64,000 bases of DNA from assembly GCA_933228895.1 (NCBI GenBank), contig OW121857.1, forward strand, positions 76,193,672 through 76,257,671. Reading direction: 5' to 3'. Made by a program: the position numbers and the translations under genes. Shown in pieces: positions 24,508 to 35,479 of this stretch. Below the pieces are notes generated by a model. The model was not told the origin of the DNA. It did no database searches and was given only the letters and a program-made list of their open reading frames with translations. Source of the DNA: Platycnemis pennipes (taxonomy: Eukaryota; Arthropoda; Insecta; Odonata; Platycnemididae). Position 1 is the stretch's first letter. Every line of letters starts with the position of its first letter.

Positions 24508-25238
24508 TACCAGAGTCACGCATTCAGTGATCAATTCGATCAATCCAATATCCTCGTAATATCTTCAATATAGTATTTCAGGTCAATAGAGACTGTATAC
24601 CATGGTTAAAATGACAATTTTCAATAATTAGTTCCAAACAACTTGAAATATCCAACGGAGTCACCGAGTCTCTGGGCCCCGCGTCGCGGAGCCGTGCCGT
24701 GAAGCGCGATCGAAAAAATGCGTTCATTTTCGCAGCCGCAAACTTTTTTCCAAGATTTTTGCTTTACATTCTTAAAATATCTTTATTAAATACTTTCATG
24801 AAAGTTTTTGCGGTGGCAATTTTCTTAAACTAAAGATATTGTCTACTTTATGTCAAATTTTACCCGGAAAAAGGGTCCGCCATTTTGCGACGTAATACCA
24901 CACTAATATTAACCAAAATCTTCGAAACTAACAGATAATATAGATAAAGTACCATATTACCGGAATATAATGTTTTTTACTTCATAAAAATCCTTCCAAA
25001 ACTCCACCAGCAGCTTAACTTCAAATATTTTTGAAGAAAAGCAAGATCGGGTGTGTTTTTGGAAACTTGGCCAAGTTTGGGCCTCTGTACCTCAAAAACG
25101 GATGAGATCATCCAAAAATGGCTTATTGTTCCATGATCAGTGATCAATTCTGAGCGTTTATGACAAGTTTCAAGTGTGTACCTCAAAAGAAGCAATTTTG
25201 GACTTTTGTCCGGCTATTTCCGATTTCAGACCACAGTG
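24508..25238 (-). repeat. Transib right terminal inverted repeat, 731 bp
   Basis: Inverted copy of 21034-21764. The unique stretch between the last coding exon and this arm is only about 120 bases, so the arm appears to have replaced the original 3' coding part and right end. Confidence 0.93.
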
Positions 25239-25511
25239 CGACGCCGTGTTTCACTCCATTATGTCTCACAAATGCCTAAAATATACGCCTATTTTCAAAT
25301 ACATGCGGATCCGTAATGGGAAAAAGTAATATTTCCCTTGTAACAGCAGCAGATTTTATATGAGAAAAGTAAATACTTTGTTACTTCACATTACATGGTA
25401 ACGACAAGAATAATTTTCATTGTCAGTATCAATGCCCGCACTCTATCAGCCGTGTTAGTACAAATGTATTTATCCATAGGCGTTTTTTCATAATAATGTT
25501 GAATTAAATAT

Positions 25512-25857
25512 ATGTGATCTCTGCATTCTCTTCGGGTTCTCACCTCGTCCGTTGGCTTTTGCTGACAATAGTTTCGCTGACATTGCAGTCAGCGTCTTCA
25601 GGTCGAAGGTGTTGAACATGGAAACGACGACTACCGCCTCCATAATGTGAGGAAGAGAATTCTCCAACCACCGATCAACGGGAGAGCAGCACCTGGATGA
25701 GGAGGCCTATACAAGGCGGCAGATTTCCATGTTCGACCTGAATACGCTGACTGCTATGTCAGCGAAACTGTCGTGAGCAAAAGCCAACGGACGCGGTGAG
25801 AACCCGAAGAGAATGTAGAGATGACAGAAACAACATCGTAAAAATCTTCGAAAGTAC
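25512..25857 (+). mobile_element. palindromic Penelope-like insertion with hammerhead motifs
   Basis: A 346-bp insert with imperfect inverted arms (about 25517-25610 against 25730-25822), a middle of about 120 bases, and a single-copy tail (about 25823-25857) ending AAAATCTTCGAAAGTAC. It is flanked by a 13-bp duplication, TTGAATTAAATAT at 25499-25511 and TTGGATTAAATAT at 25858-25870 (one difference). Both arms carry a hammerhead-like core. The insertion lies about 270 bp downstream of the Transib element but is separate from it. Confidence 0.75.
25561..25605 (-). ncRNA. hammerhead ribozyme-like motif, intact core
   Basis: Minus strand: CTGAAGA (25595-25601), one extra C, stem II GCTGAC with loop TGCAAT and GTCAGC (perfect 6 bp), then GAAAC, a possible two-pair stem III around TATT, and GTC as a standard cleavage triplet. 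I cannot see a good adjacent stem I. The mirrored copy in the right arm at 25738-25768 (+) reads CTGAATA instead of CTGAAGA, which should disable it. Confidence 0.5.
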
Positions 25858-25874
25858 TTGGATTAAATATTTTG

Positions 25875-26420
25875 TATTGGAATTGAGACAGCCAATACAA
25901 GCAATTTGCGATGATTTATAGGGAGCAATGGAGTAAAAATAGTAGTTAATAACAAGCGTCGGAGAGTTTCAAGTGTGTACCGAAACTGAAATAATGGTTA
26001 AATTGATATTATACGATTTATCGATTCTACAGGAATGAAGTGTGGAAAGTTTCACTGGAAGAGCAATCGATTACATTGAAAAAATATAAGGAGCTCCCGT
26101 CACCCAAATGACTCACGAAGCGGCACAGGTGAAGGTGATTCACCATTGTTTCCGGGCACTTATTTCATTTCCCAAGAACCCTGAAGATAGGGAGTGATTC
26201 AAAAACTCACCGAGAATCTTGCTGGATAGATGAATCACGTAAACCAATAATGCTTCCCGATTGTTTTCCAATACTAAACATTTGCGCATGGAAAGTAAAA
26301 ATGAGACGTGTTCTACTAACTTAAGGTGTGACAAATGAATGCAGTGATTTCCATTGCTAAATTTTCGTAACTATTACATTTAACTACAAGTAGGAGTTGA
26401 ACTAATTGTAGGATTGTGTG
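25875..26420. other. AT-rich DNA between two Penelope-like insertions
   Basis: No coding region or repeat was recognised. Confidence 0.5.
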
Positions 26421-26434
26421 ACTTTATTTGATAT

Positions 26435-27221
26435 TAAACTAATGGATGAAGGCGATACTCTGCTGAAATGACGTACGTTAAACATGGTAAATGAAACAGA
26501 CATTGTACTTTCTACACAGCTTTATACGTTCCGCGATCGATTTCAACGACTAAGCGTCATTTTCAAGGGGGGGCAACAGACAAAACATTTCAACTCAAGG
26601 CATTATATATGTTACCCTGAGGAGTGGGGGAAAGACTCAAACCGAGGAGGAGGGAGAGTTTAGGATGGGAGCGAGGGTGGTGATAGTGTAGGTGAGGGAG
26701 GGAGGGAGTTGGGTTCCGTCAAGGACAGCAGTGGGGGCACAATTAGCGGCGAGGGCACTGTGGCAGGCATTAGGGTAGGGGGACAAGTCGGATTTTAAAA
26801 CTGTTAAAAACATCTGCGAGGATTTAAAATTTGTCGAATCGTTTAAAATGCATACATTAGGTGAAATGGAGTGTCTTAAAATTTCTACAATTTCTAAATA
26901 ATTTAACTTACAACTTTTTACATATGTATGCAAAATTGATATGTTAAAATCACTTTTATGACCAGTCTCGAGGAGATGTTTGGCAAAATATGATTTAAGG
27001 AGCATAAACTAAGTGTGAACTATAGTGATTGTAATCCCATCCGAATCTCTCCCTCCCCCTCAGTTTGAGTCCTTCCCCCACTCCTCAGGGTAACATATAT
27101 AATGCCTTGTGTTGAAATGTTTTGTCAGTTGCCCCCCTTGAAAATGACGCTCAGGTGTTGAAATCGTTCGGGGAACATATAAAGCTGTGTGGAAAGTACA
27201 AAGTCTGTTTCATTTACCATG
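26435..27221 (-). mobile_element. Penelope-like retroelement remnant with inverted ends
   Basis: A 787-bp insert flanked by exact 12-bp repeats TTTATTTGATAT at 26423-26434 and 27222-27233. It has inverted arms (about 26480-26670 against 27034-27221) of roughly 185 bp that include a shared GTGGGGGAA segment and ATTATATATGTTACCCTGAG. A single-copy tail lies on the left (26435-26479), so the element points to the minus strand, in agreement with the minus-strand endonuclease fragment inside. The arms keep a degraded hammerhead-like core (TTGAAAA, TGACGC hairpin, GAAAT). This member ties the whole set of palindromic insertions to Penelope-like elements. Confidence 0.8.
26637..27005 (-). pseudogene. 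Penelope-like GIY-YIG endonuclease, C-terminal fragment
   Basis: The minus-strand frame reads SYFAKHLLETGHKSDFNISI, LHTYVKSCKLNYLEIVEI and HSISPNVCILNDSTNFKSS over its first 65 or so residues. The order S-FA-HL---H, ILH---K--KLN-LE--EI and -ILND---F is the typical C-terminal part of the GIY-YIG endonuclease that ends Penelope-like polyproteins; it follows the reverse transcriptase and nicks the target. The GIY-YIG motif itself and the reverse transcriptase are absent, as expected for a 5'-truncated copy. The last 55 or so codons run into the inverted arm and are not coding. The ATG at 27005 is incidental. No stop interrupts the recognised part. Confidence 0.75.
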
Positions 27222-27234
27222 TTTATTTGATATC

Positions 27235-29110
27235 AACTCATTATGAAAATAAAACGCACAAATCAAATGGATACTCCATTTCTGACACAAGTATGGTTGA
27301 ACTTTTGGGATCTTTACCATATCTATAATACCCTACAATATCTAAGGTGGAAAACGAACATAAGTATTTGAAAAGAGAAAACAATTAATGAATAATATAT
27401 TATTCAAGCAGACATTCCCTAAAAGTTTTTTCTAGGGAAACCAGAAATTTTTCCCATCAATGATATGCACCGCCCACATCTTCAATCCATTAAAGGATAA
27501 CAATAAAAGACGATGAAAAAAGAAAAGAAGAAAAATGAGTAGTAAAGATTAATATTTGAAAAGAGCTAGGTGAAAAGGTTTTGCCGAAAAATATATGGAA
27601 ATTAGATAGCTGAGAGAAATGGGAAACCTCAACGCCAAATACTAGCATAATCCAGATTAACAATTTCATAGAACTGAAACGAGAAAAGGGTCCCAACCAT
27701 TTTTAGTGACAACCTTTAGCATTTTCCAGTTGCTTTTGATTAAAACACGGAAATTTACCTAAATTTTAATTTTCTCGCATTCAATGAAGTTGGACCTTAT
27801 TCATATACTTTAACCAGAGCTCACCACTCTTACACCGTTCCCTGAATATTTCATATATCTGCAAAATATGTTACCCAAAAATACACCATGGAGCCGCCGA
27901 CTGCTTCTAACACTTACGCGAAATATTTCACCCCCCTATTCCTTCAGCTAGTTAGTGGAGATGGAAATATTTTACCTCTACCATTTAAATAGACTATAGA
28001 ATTCATGCTCACAAACGCTCGACTTTTCAGTAGAAGGATCCAATATCAATGGAGTTCGGATAGCCCTATTACGGATTTTACTTCGCAAGGGTCAATGTTG
28101 AATACAAGCACTTTTGATATTCACGTCACCAAATGTCACAGGCATATCACATGAGCTACGGTGAACTTCGATCGTAAGGAAATGCAGTTCTGGAAATAAA
28201 TTGCACTCCAAGCTATCCTTACGATTCCGCTAGTATAGCCGGTGCTTGAAATACGCTGAAAAATTCGAGCTCAAAGCCGAGTCTTAGGAATAACTCTTAA
28301 AAAAGGATTTTATCATCAACAATTTTGACTAAAAAAGCTATTAAAAATATTTTTAATGGAAATATATATAATCATTAACGTTCATTTTCATCAACGCAAA
28401 CTTCACTGTCCTCGAAAATCTTGCTCTCAAGATTCGTAAGGTGAAATCACACAGCATTGAACAAACTTCATGAAAGCCACAAAATAAACTTTTTATCCCA
28501 TCCCGGGCTTTAAAACTTAATTCTTCGCACTTATTTTGTATTGAACTATACTAGGTTTTTCACTGCAATAGTTTTTCAGTAATTTGCAAATTTTGATCAA
28601 ATGCATATACATTAAAAGGAAAAAGAAAATCCAACATTGCGTATATCCTTCACTGGCCAACTGTCCAGTTATTCACAAAAATATATATGTATTTAAAAAT
28701 TAATATGACGAATATATGTGGATGATAGATAAACTGCATAAATAAAGGCGCACATATTTGACTTCAACCTTATAAAACCCTCTCAATAGGCTATTTAGGC
28801 TACTTTAATCAGTAATGAAGAATTTCAATCAAAGTTAAGAGTTTTAACAGGCAAATTAATACTTAATTTGAAAAGTATCAATAATAGAAAACTTCCTGAT
28901 GAAACGCATGAAAGTGCCTACAGACAACCTTGGGCAATTTAGACTTCGTTTCAAGTGAAAAATTAGATTAGTACCATTAAAACTTAATGACGCATTTGCA
29001 CATTGCTAAAAATATACAGATGATAATCCAGTCAACAAAAAGGATGATTATATATCAGTATCTCAGCTTTTTATAGATGATGGGATACATAAGAGAATAT
29101 ATGAGGTATG
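27235..29110. other. AT-rich DNA, nothing recognised
   Basis: No coding region, RNA gene or repeat family was recognised. Confidence 0.5.
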
Positions 29111-29375
29111 GAAAATCGCTGTAGCCTTGTAGTTAACAATCCACCTTGATAACCCAAATATCGTGGGTTCTAATACCCTCATATATAGATTTCACATTTT
29201 CAATTAGGGTTGAGCACAGATTTGTTAGTGAAATATAACCTTTGCAGTTGGAGAACCTTCAGCTGGAAGTGAATGCAATACTTTTGCGTGAGTATTAACT
29301 GAAGCCAGCCGCAGAATACAGGTCGGTATCACGTTGGTCTGGTAAGAAAAATGTCGCGGGTATCAATCCCACTTA
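29110..29375 (+). other. two weak tRNA-promoter-like segments
   Basis: GTGGGTTCTAATACCC at 29164-29179 and CGCGGGTATCAATCCCAC at 29356-29373 each resemble a B box, each preceded by tRNA-like sequence. They may be remnants of tRNA-derived SINEs, but the resemblance is weak. Confidence 0.2.
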
Positions 29376-29718
29376 GAATATGACTGTTGCATTTGTCCTA
29401 GTGTAAAAATCTTAGATTAGAGGGCCAGATAAAATCTAATCCGTTGGAGCACTTAGAAATCGAGACCTCTTTTACTTTTTTCCTCAATCAATTGACTTTT
29501 AATGAAGAACAGTTATTATTTAGGGATTTGAGCAGAAATGAGCTCGGTAGAGACAAAAGAAAAAAACAGGGCAAAGAAATGTGATATGTATCAGCAAAAG
29601 GTAGCCCATTATATAAAGCATTAGAACAGTCACAATCAAAGTTAGGTTTTCTACGGCGGTATATTTTGAAGCAATATTATAATATGCATGACAATGAATA
29701 GGAAGAAAGATTTGGAAT

Positions 29719-29932
29719 AACTGTAGCTTTTTCTTTCGGGAAATGCTGCGCGCGATTCATTTTCGACTCGACGTTTCACTCCTACTGGGAGCGTTATCAA
29801 GAGAATCTCTCGATAACGCTCACAGTAGGAGGAGTGAAACGTCGAGTCGACAATGAATAGAACGCAGCATTTCCCGAAAGAAAAAGCTACAGTTATAGAT
29901 AAAAGAAGCTGCGAAAACCTTCAAGAAAAAAA
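29719..29932 (+). mobile_element. palindromic Penelope-like insertion with degraded hammerhead
   Basis: A 214-bp insert between exact 13-bp repeats AAAGATTTGGAAT (29706-29718 and 29933-29945). Inverted arms of about 87 bp meet at GAGAATCTC, and a 36-base single-copy tail on the right contains GCTGCGAAAACCTTCAAG. The left arm on the minus strand has TTGATAA (29794-29800), one extra C, stem GCTCC/GGAGT and GAAACGTC; the right arm has a further decayed copy. Compared with CUGANGA, two core positions are changed, so self-cleavage is unlikely. Confidence 0.75.
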
Positions 29933-30302
29933 AAAGATTTGGAATGGTACTAGGGTATTAATCATAGAATATGATTTAAACGAAATATTAACCTGAAATC
30001 ATCAATATGCTAATATCTGTCTGACTTCATATCCTTAATTGACACATAACAGGCCTGACTATTTTGAATGTCTATAATATTCAAAACTTCCATAAACCAG
30101 GTGAAATGGTCCACTACCTACAAAATATTCATTAACCTACCCACCACAGACCATATGGCTGTATACATTTCGGAGATTTATTTGTTGTTAGCGCTAAAAG
30201 TATTTACAGTCCATTAACATATAATAGGTACTTGAAGTGTTCAGTTAGGTAAAAATAAATGAACAATGGCGACTGATGGCCGATGGCAACCCAGTCAGCA
30301 AA

Positions 30303-30725
30303 GGTTTGTGCTGGCACATGCTGGCACATGTGCTAAGGTTGTGCTGCCGAGCATATGCTATAAAAACATCCTCAGCATGTGCTAAGTTTATGCTGCCGAG
30401 CATATGCTGTGAAAACATCCTCAGCATATGCTAAGCATGTGCTAAGATTGTGCTGCCGAGCATGTGCTGAGAATGTTTTCCCAGCATATGCTCAGCATGT
30501 GCTAAGATTGTGCTGCTGAGCATGTGCTGATAATGTTTTTACAGCATATTCTCAGCATGTGCTAAGATTGTGCTGCCGAGCATATGCTGATAATGTTTTC
30601 ACAGCATATGCTCAGCAAGTGCTAAGAATGTGCTGCCGATCATATGCCGTGACAACATTCTCAGCATGTGCCAAAAGTGTGCTGCGGAACATAAGCTGTA
30701 AAAACATACTCCGCATATGCTTAGA
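30303..30725 (+). repeat. minisatellite, about 60-bp unit, left subterminal
   Basis: About seven units of roughly 60 bases. Each combines CAGCATATGCTCAGCATGTG, CTAAGATTGTGCTGCCGAGC and ATATGCTGATAATGTTTTCA with small changes. Units are full of short palindromes such as AGCATATGCT. Open frames on both strands (30245-30427 minus, 30559-30783 plus) are products of the repeat. Confidence 0.85.
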
Positions 30726-30805
30726 TTGGAAAGAAATCCAGATTAACTACGTCATATCATCTATTTATTTCGTTTGGCCATAGTACATGAAACTAAAGCT
30801 AGTTA

Positions 30806-30808
<3 letters not shown>

Positions 30809-30838
<30 letters not shown>
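30809..30838 (+). repeat. poly-G run of 30
   Basis: Thirty consecutive G residues directly after the left minisatellite. It could form a G-quadruplex and is prone to length errors in sequencing and assembly. Confidence 0.9.
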
Positions 30839-30839
<1 letters not shown>

Positions 30840-33105
30840 ATAGATAGACGGAATAACTTTATAAAAATCTGTACTATACAAATTGGCTATAAAAAAAACT
30901 TCATATTTAAGAATCTAGCTAAAATCAAGGTAATCTAAGAGAAATTCATCTACAGAGTATGTCTATTCCACTGTGTTTCCTTGGCCTTTGCATTAAAAAC
31001 ATTTGGACTAATTTGGATTATTCTTTGGGCTGTCAATCCATAAGCCCACACCGTCTTTGTTTCGAGCGGAAGTGTTACTTTCCAATGTATGTGTGTGTAT
31101 TGGCCCAATGGCAGCAGTCCCTGGATGTTTGAATCCATTCAACTTCTTTTCAGGTTTTTTTTAAAAGTAATATCCGGGTTGGCATCCACGGTCCCTTTGC
31201 TTGGCATTGTCCTTACAAGGTGATGGTCTTTCCCTACATTTTCGTCGTCACCGATGTTTTTGACTCTCACTCAACGTTCTGTTGATGTTTAGGAAACACG
31301 AACCATTTAGGAGTATTAATTATCCCGTTTCCGGCACTTTATTCGAAGAATTTATTGCACAGGCCTACAATAAATAATTTTACAATTCGGAGGCCAACCG
31401 ATCCTCATACTTTGATAAGAGTGCTTCACTTGTATAAATATAAGTTTTAGCTTTTTCGTACTCAAAGCCAACTCGTTTCCATTCGTGGTAGAGATCAGTC
31501 ATTAGTTTATCCTCCGTTTAATATTTTCTCAAGTCTTCGGTGAAAAAGTTCATTAGTATGGATAAAAAAATTTGTAATCGGCAAAGGAGAATGTCAGATC
31601 TTAGTGACGAAGACAGCTTTTGAGAGTGCGGATATTTTAGTATCTGTTGAAGGAGTCATTACACCGAGGACCGTTGATTCTGCTATCAGAATGAATAGCA
31701 AGCAGCAGCTCCAAAGAAGACAGAAGCGTTGAGGAACAAACGCGGTAAGGTCGGCTTCAGAGTGGATTGATAACGTTGGTTCTCGACCGCGGTTTCAAGC
31801 AAATATACACCGTATATTGAATGTCGAATGTCTGAATGTCAAGTTTTTGTGCAAGAGGAAATGTTTGGTGTAAGCGTGGGATAAAGTTAATGTACACGTC
31901 CTTATAAAACCGGCCCTTAGAGTATAGCTACATTTTTATGCGATTTTTCTCGAAGACACAAAAATCAAGGGCGATTGTTATGTTATTTGTTTATCTTGCT
32001 GGTCAGTCTCCATAACTACGTCGTGTAAATAGATTTTTGTTCAATTAAAAAATTCGTGTGAACCTGACTAAACAGACGCTATCCATACTTTACCACCGGA
32101 TAAAATTTTGCTGGTTTGGGATCAGCAAGAAAGTCGAAGAGATCAGCGAGGGCTGCTAGTTAAAGGCGTTCGTAAGCATTATCCAGCAACAGCAATGTTC
32201 TGAAGACGGGAAGAAATCCTTATTTTTTCTTCGCTGGCAGAAATATGTAAGTACTAAAAAACTTTTACTTATTGATGTCATTTTCTTATATGATGGTCAA
32301 CAATTACTCTTCCTTTAAAAACGTGTTTCCTTTTGACATTTATAACATTTGTCATAAATTTCTAAACATTTTATGAACATGGAATTTTTTTTCATCAATC
32401 AGTGTTTAGCTGGTATTAATAAAGCTGCTTAATGAAAACCTCTGAAATCAGTAAAGAGCAATATGTGAGGCATTTGTATAAATACGGGGAACGCTATTTA
32501 TCATGAATTATTGTTAAATTTCGATAGGTTTCTGGCAAATTTCTTTGCAATTAGGGGAATCATTTAACACAGATCATGTGTCAATTTGTAACCATTGCTT
32601 CTAATAAAGTAAGGAAGATTAGTAGTAAAGTAAGGAAAATTAGAAGTAAGGAAAATTACGCGGAAAATTCTACAAAATGAAGCATGTAACTTTGTGTCTT
32701 TTTTGCATGAATCCGTGAGTTTTCTTTAATTATATTTAAGTTTTCAAAAAACTTCGCAATTCTACAAGATAGTAATCACATTCATCAACTCCGATATAAT
32801 ATTCCATTTTAAAAATCTTTGTCAAGGGTTACGCAGAGATGGACCGAAAAAAAAATTTTCGTTGGTTTTTTTTCGAAAATTCTTCCTTCAGTCACCACTG
32901 ACAATGAGTTCCCACAGCATTAATTAGTACAGTGATATGTATTTTCATTATTTTTGATTTTCATCATTTTACAATTATTACAATTATAGCTGTATTAAAA
33001 TAGTAGTTTTATATTGTCATAATTTAAAAATTGATAATTATCTTTTCAGAATACATGTTCAAACATATTTACGAGAATTGCAACTAAAATGAACATTAGG
33101 CTTAA
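30840..33105. other. interior of the 5.2-kb element, mostly uncharacterised
   Basis: AT-rich with no convincing open frame. A short plus frame at 31558-31620 reads ICNRQRRMSDLSDEDSF and stops. A 62-codon minus frame lies at 30950-31138. Neither was assigned to a family. Confidence 0.4.
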
Positions 33106-33109
33106 AAAT

Positions 33110-33510
33110 ACAGAAGCTCTTTTAGAGGGAAAGAAGAGTAGAGGCACGGCAAACAGCAGCTAGTGTTGTTCCAGGTGTTATACTACCATGCAAGGACCTT
33201 GATACATTGCTTCTGGTAGAATAAACCCTATCTTTAGCAGGGTTCACAATGATCTGGTATGTAATTTTACCGTCTTAGGCTATGACATTCTATTTACTAT
33301 CAGGAATGTCAGTCAGTTAAGTTGTCTGTGATTTCCAGGTCAATTACTTGACCAAGAGACGGAGTGGCAGGAAGACACACGCAAGAGCCCATGGAGTGAT
33401 GTCAGCTCTTTTCACAAATTATTTTGGTGCTGATTTGACTTGAGATGGGCAGCATAATTCATCAAAAAAATAGGCTTCATTAAAAATTTCCCTAAAGTGG
33501 AACAAGTTCG
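33110..33510 (+). pseudogene. decayed DUF4806-like coding remnant
   Basis: In shifting plus frames I read DLDTLLLVE near 33188, and further on GRKTHARAHGVMSALFTNYF, GADLT, a stop where Trp would fit, then DGQHNSS and a GFIKNFPKV segment. The spacing of a Gly-rich start, a helix ending in LFTN, a W-x-G motif and a final KxxF resembles DUF4806, a domain of unknown function common in insect transposon-linked proteins. At least one stop and one frame change interrupt it, and a GT splice site may follow at about 33514. Tentative. Confidence 0.3.
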
Positions 33511-35194
33511 TCAGGGTGAGTATTTTTTATTAAAATGTTGTATTGTTTCCTCATCTTAATCTGTGAGAAGATTTTTACCTAACTTGTAGAGTTATAACAT
33601 AATTATGATTATATTTATTTAATTTATTTCATACACTTATTTTTTATTCATTGCTCTATTTCTAATATGCTTAAGCTAATTACTTTACTTGAAAAAATAT
33701 GAAGCAGGGTGAAGGTCAGGATTTTCAATCGTGCTCGGTTGTCTTTTTTCTGGCTGATTCTTACAATTAGACATATGTGATGTGTTGAGTTCATTGTAAG
33801 AGAGGTCTTCATAGTCCTACCAAAGATTTCATTTTCCATTCCAAAAATTCCATTAATTCATTGTTTAAAAATATCAAAATCAGTGCTGATCTTTGATTGT
33901 GTTTTTTTAGAATATTAAAAATTTAATTTGAGAATATTAAAAAACAAATTTAGAAAATTAAAAATAATGTTGCCAAATAACTTCTTGGAATGGAGATATA
34001 GTCAAATGCAAACTGTTGAAATTCTAAATTAGCAAGCACATATAACAAAAGGGAAGATTTACAACCTTTCAAGTCCGTCCTGCCATTTAGTCATATTGTA
34101 TCAATTTTCACATTGCAGATACTTTTGCTAATCACTGAAGGACCCCTGAAGACTTCCAAAGAAGAAATCAAGGTCAAAGAAAGCAGGTGGCCTCTAAAAA
34201 TATAAGTGGAAGCCCTAATGTTATACTTCCGTGGAAGTTGCACAAATCGGATGAGGAAGAGTAAACTTTGTTAGTTGAATAAATTTCTGAATTGATTTTC
34301 CATGAAAAAGTAAATGCTATTATGTTAAAATTATTTTTTGAAGTTTTTCAATGAAACAAATAAACAGTAATCGTAGGTCACCTATTTTATACTGGTTAGT
34401 TAAATCTTGAAAAGGTACAATGCTATTTGCAATCATTCTGATGTATTCGCTCAATCTGAATGGAAAGGATTTACAGGTGGAAAAAGTGCAACTAATTTTT
34501 CTAAGCCAACAGGAATCCCCTGCCCCCTCAAAATGCATCGTGGAACATAATTGAGATAAAATTACAACTCCATAATAGTTGATGATTTTTGTCTTCTGCA
34601 GTTTCCACTGATACAACTACCAAGACGTTTCCTATGAGGAAACATGAGGTTAAATAATGGTGTCGATCGTGAAGGTCATGGACAATAGAAAAAGTAAAAT
34701 TAAAAAAATAGGTTTTATGATTTCGTACATTTCTAATCAAAACCTGTGTTTCACAAACAAAATTAGAGCCTCTATTTCGTTGCTTCTCTCATGGTAACTA
34801 CCTTCACTTCAAGGAGATTTTGTTTTTAAGTACATTTTATATATGAATGAAAGCCTTTAAGGGACAAAATTGAATATACATTTGTAATAGACATCATTCT
34901 GGCCGACTCGGAGTTTATCCTAGCACCAATAAGTAGGTGGATTTAATGCAGATATTTTTTAAGATGCAACAGGCAAATACAATGCTGGAGGTAAAAGAAT
35001 CAAATATCTGTTAAAACAGTGCCTATACCAGTCATGATATATTTCCACCAAATATGATCATGATGGAAGTAGGCCTAGGGAATCTATTGATTCAATTCTT
35101 TCAGATACTTCAGACACTTCTAACATGGAGATGCTCTGTACAGATGATTAGCACCCATATCAAGTATATTCCTAAAATCTACCCAAAACTTATT

Positions 35195-35440
35195 CTTAGC
35201 ATATTCCCCAAGAATATGCTTAGCATGTTCCCCAAGAATATTCTTAGCATGTTCCCTAACCATATTCTGAGCACATGTGCTGAGAATGTGCTCAGCACAT
35301 GATCCAAGCATATGCTTAGCACATGTCCCAAGCATGTACTGAGCAGTGCCATTTGTCATGTTCTCAGCATGTTCTGAGAGAACATGCTCAGCATATGACA
35401 ATGTCTTCTGAGCATATGCTAGGCATATGCTGAGCACATG
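35195..35440 (-). repeat. minisatellite, right subterminal
   Basis: Degenerate units of about 30 bases built from TTAGCATGTTCCCCAAGAAT and CTCAGCACATGATCC with AGCATATGCT palindromes. It shares words with the left minisatellite in inverted orientation. Confidence 0.75.
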
Positions 35441-35479
35441 TTTTTGCTGACTGGGAATGGCTCTATAATTTTCAAAAAT

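Larger units (their letters stand above)
21034..25238 (+). mobile_element. Transib element, complete, non-autonomous
   Basis: A 4205-bp DNA transposon with exact boundaries. It begins CACTGTGGTCTGAAATCGG at 21034 and ends with the reverse complement at 25238. It is flanked by a perfect 5-bp duplication CGACG at 21029-21033 and 25239-25243. CAC..GTG ends and a GC-rich 5-bp duplication are hallmarks of the Transib superfamily, from which vertebrate RAG1 derives. Inside is a broken transposase gene with RAG1-core-like motifs. The terminal inverted repeats are 731 bp each and almost identical, much longer than usual for Transib, and the right one occupies the place where the last coding part should be. 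The element must therefore have been moved by a transposase supplied elsewhere, and recently, given the near-identical arms. Confidence 0.92.
30290..35455. mobile_element. unclassified 5.2-kb DNA transposon with subterminal minisatellites
   Basis: Exact 13-bp terminal inverted repeats, CCCAGTCAGCAAA at 30290-30302 and TTTGCTGACTGGG at 35443-35455. Immediately inside each end lies a minisatellite built on the same AGCATATGCT and AGCACATG words, so similarity continues beyond the 13 bp. The interior is AT-rich with no long open frame; one decayed DUF4806-like stretch may be its only coding trace. ATGGC occurs just outside both ends (30283-30287 and 35457-35461), but at slightly different offsets, so the target duplication is not settled. 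I cannot name the superfamily. Confidence 0.6.

Noticed and set aside
30303..30725. Regular repeats that could suggest a CRISPR array
   Set aside because: Units are tandem without unique spacers and lie inside a eukaryotic transposon; it is a minisatellite.
30283..35461. ATGGC as a target-site duplication of the 5.2-kb element
   Set aside because: The two copies sit at different distances from the terminal repeats, so the duplication is not convincing.
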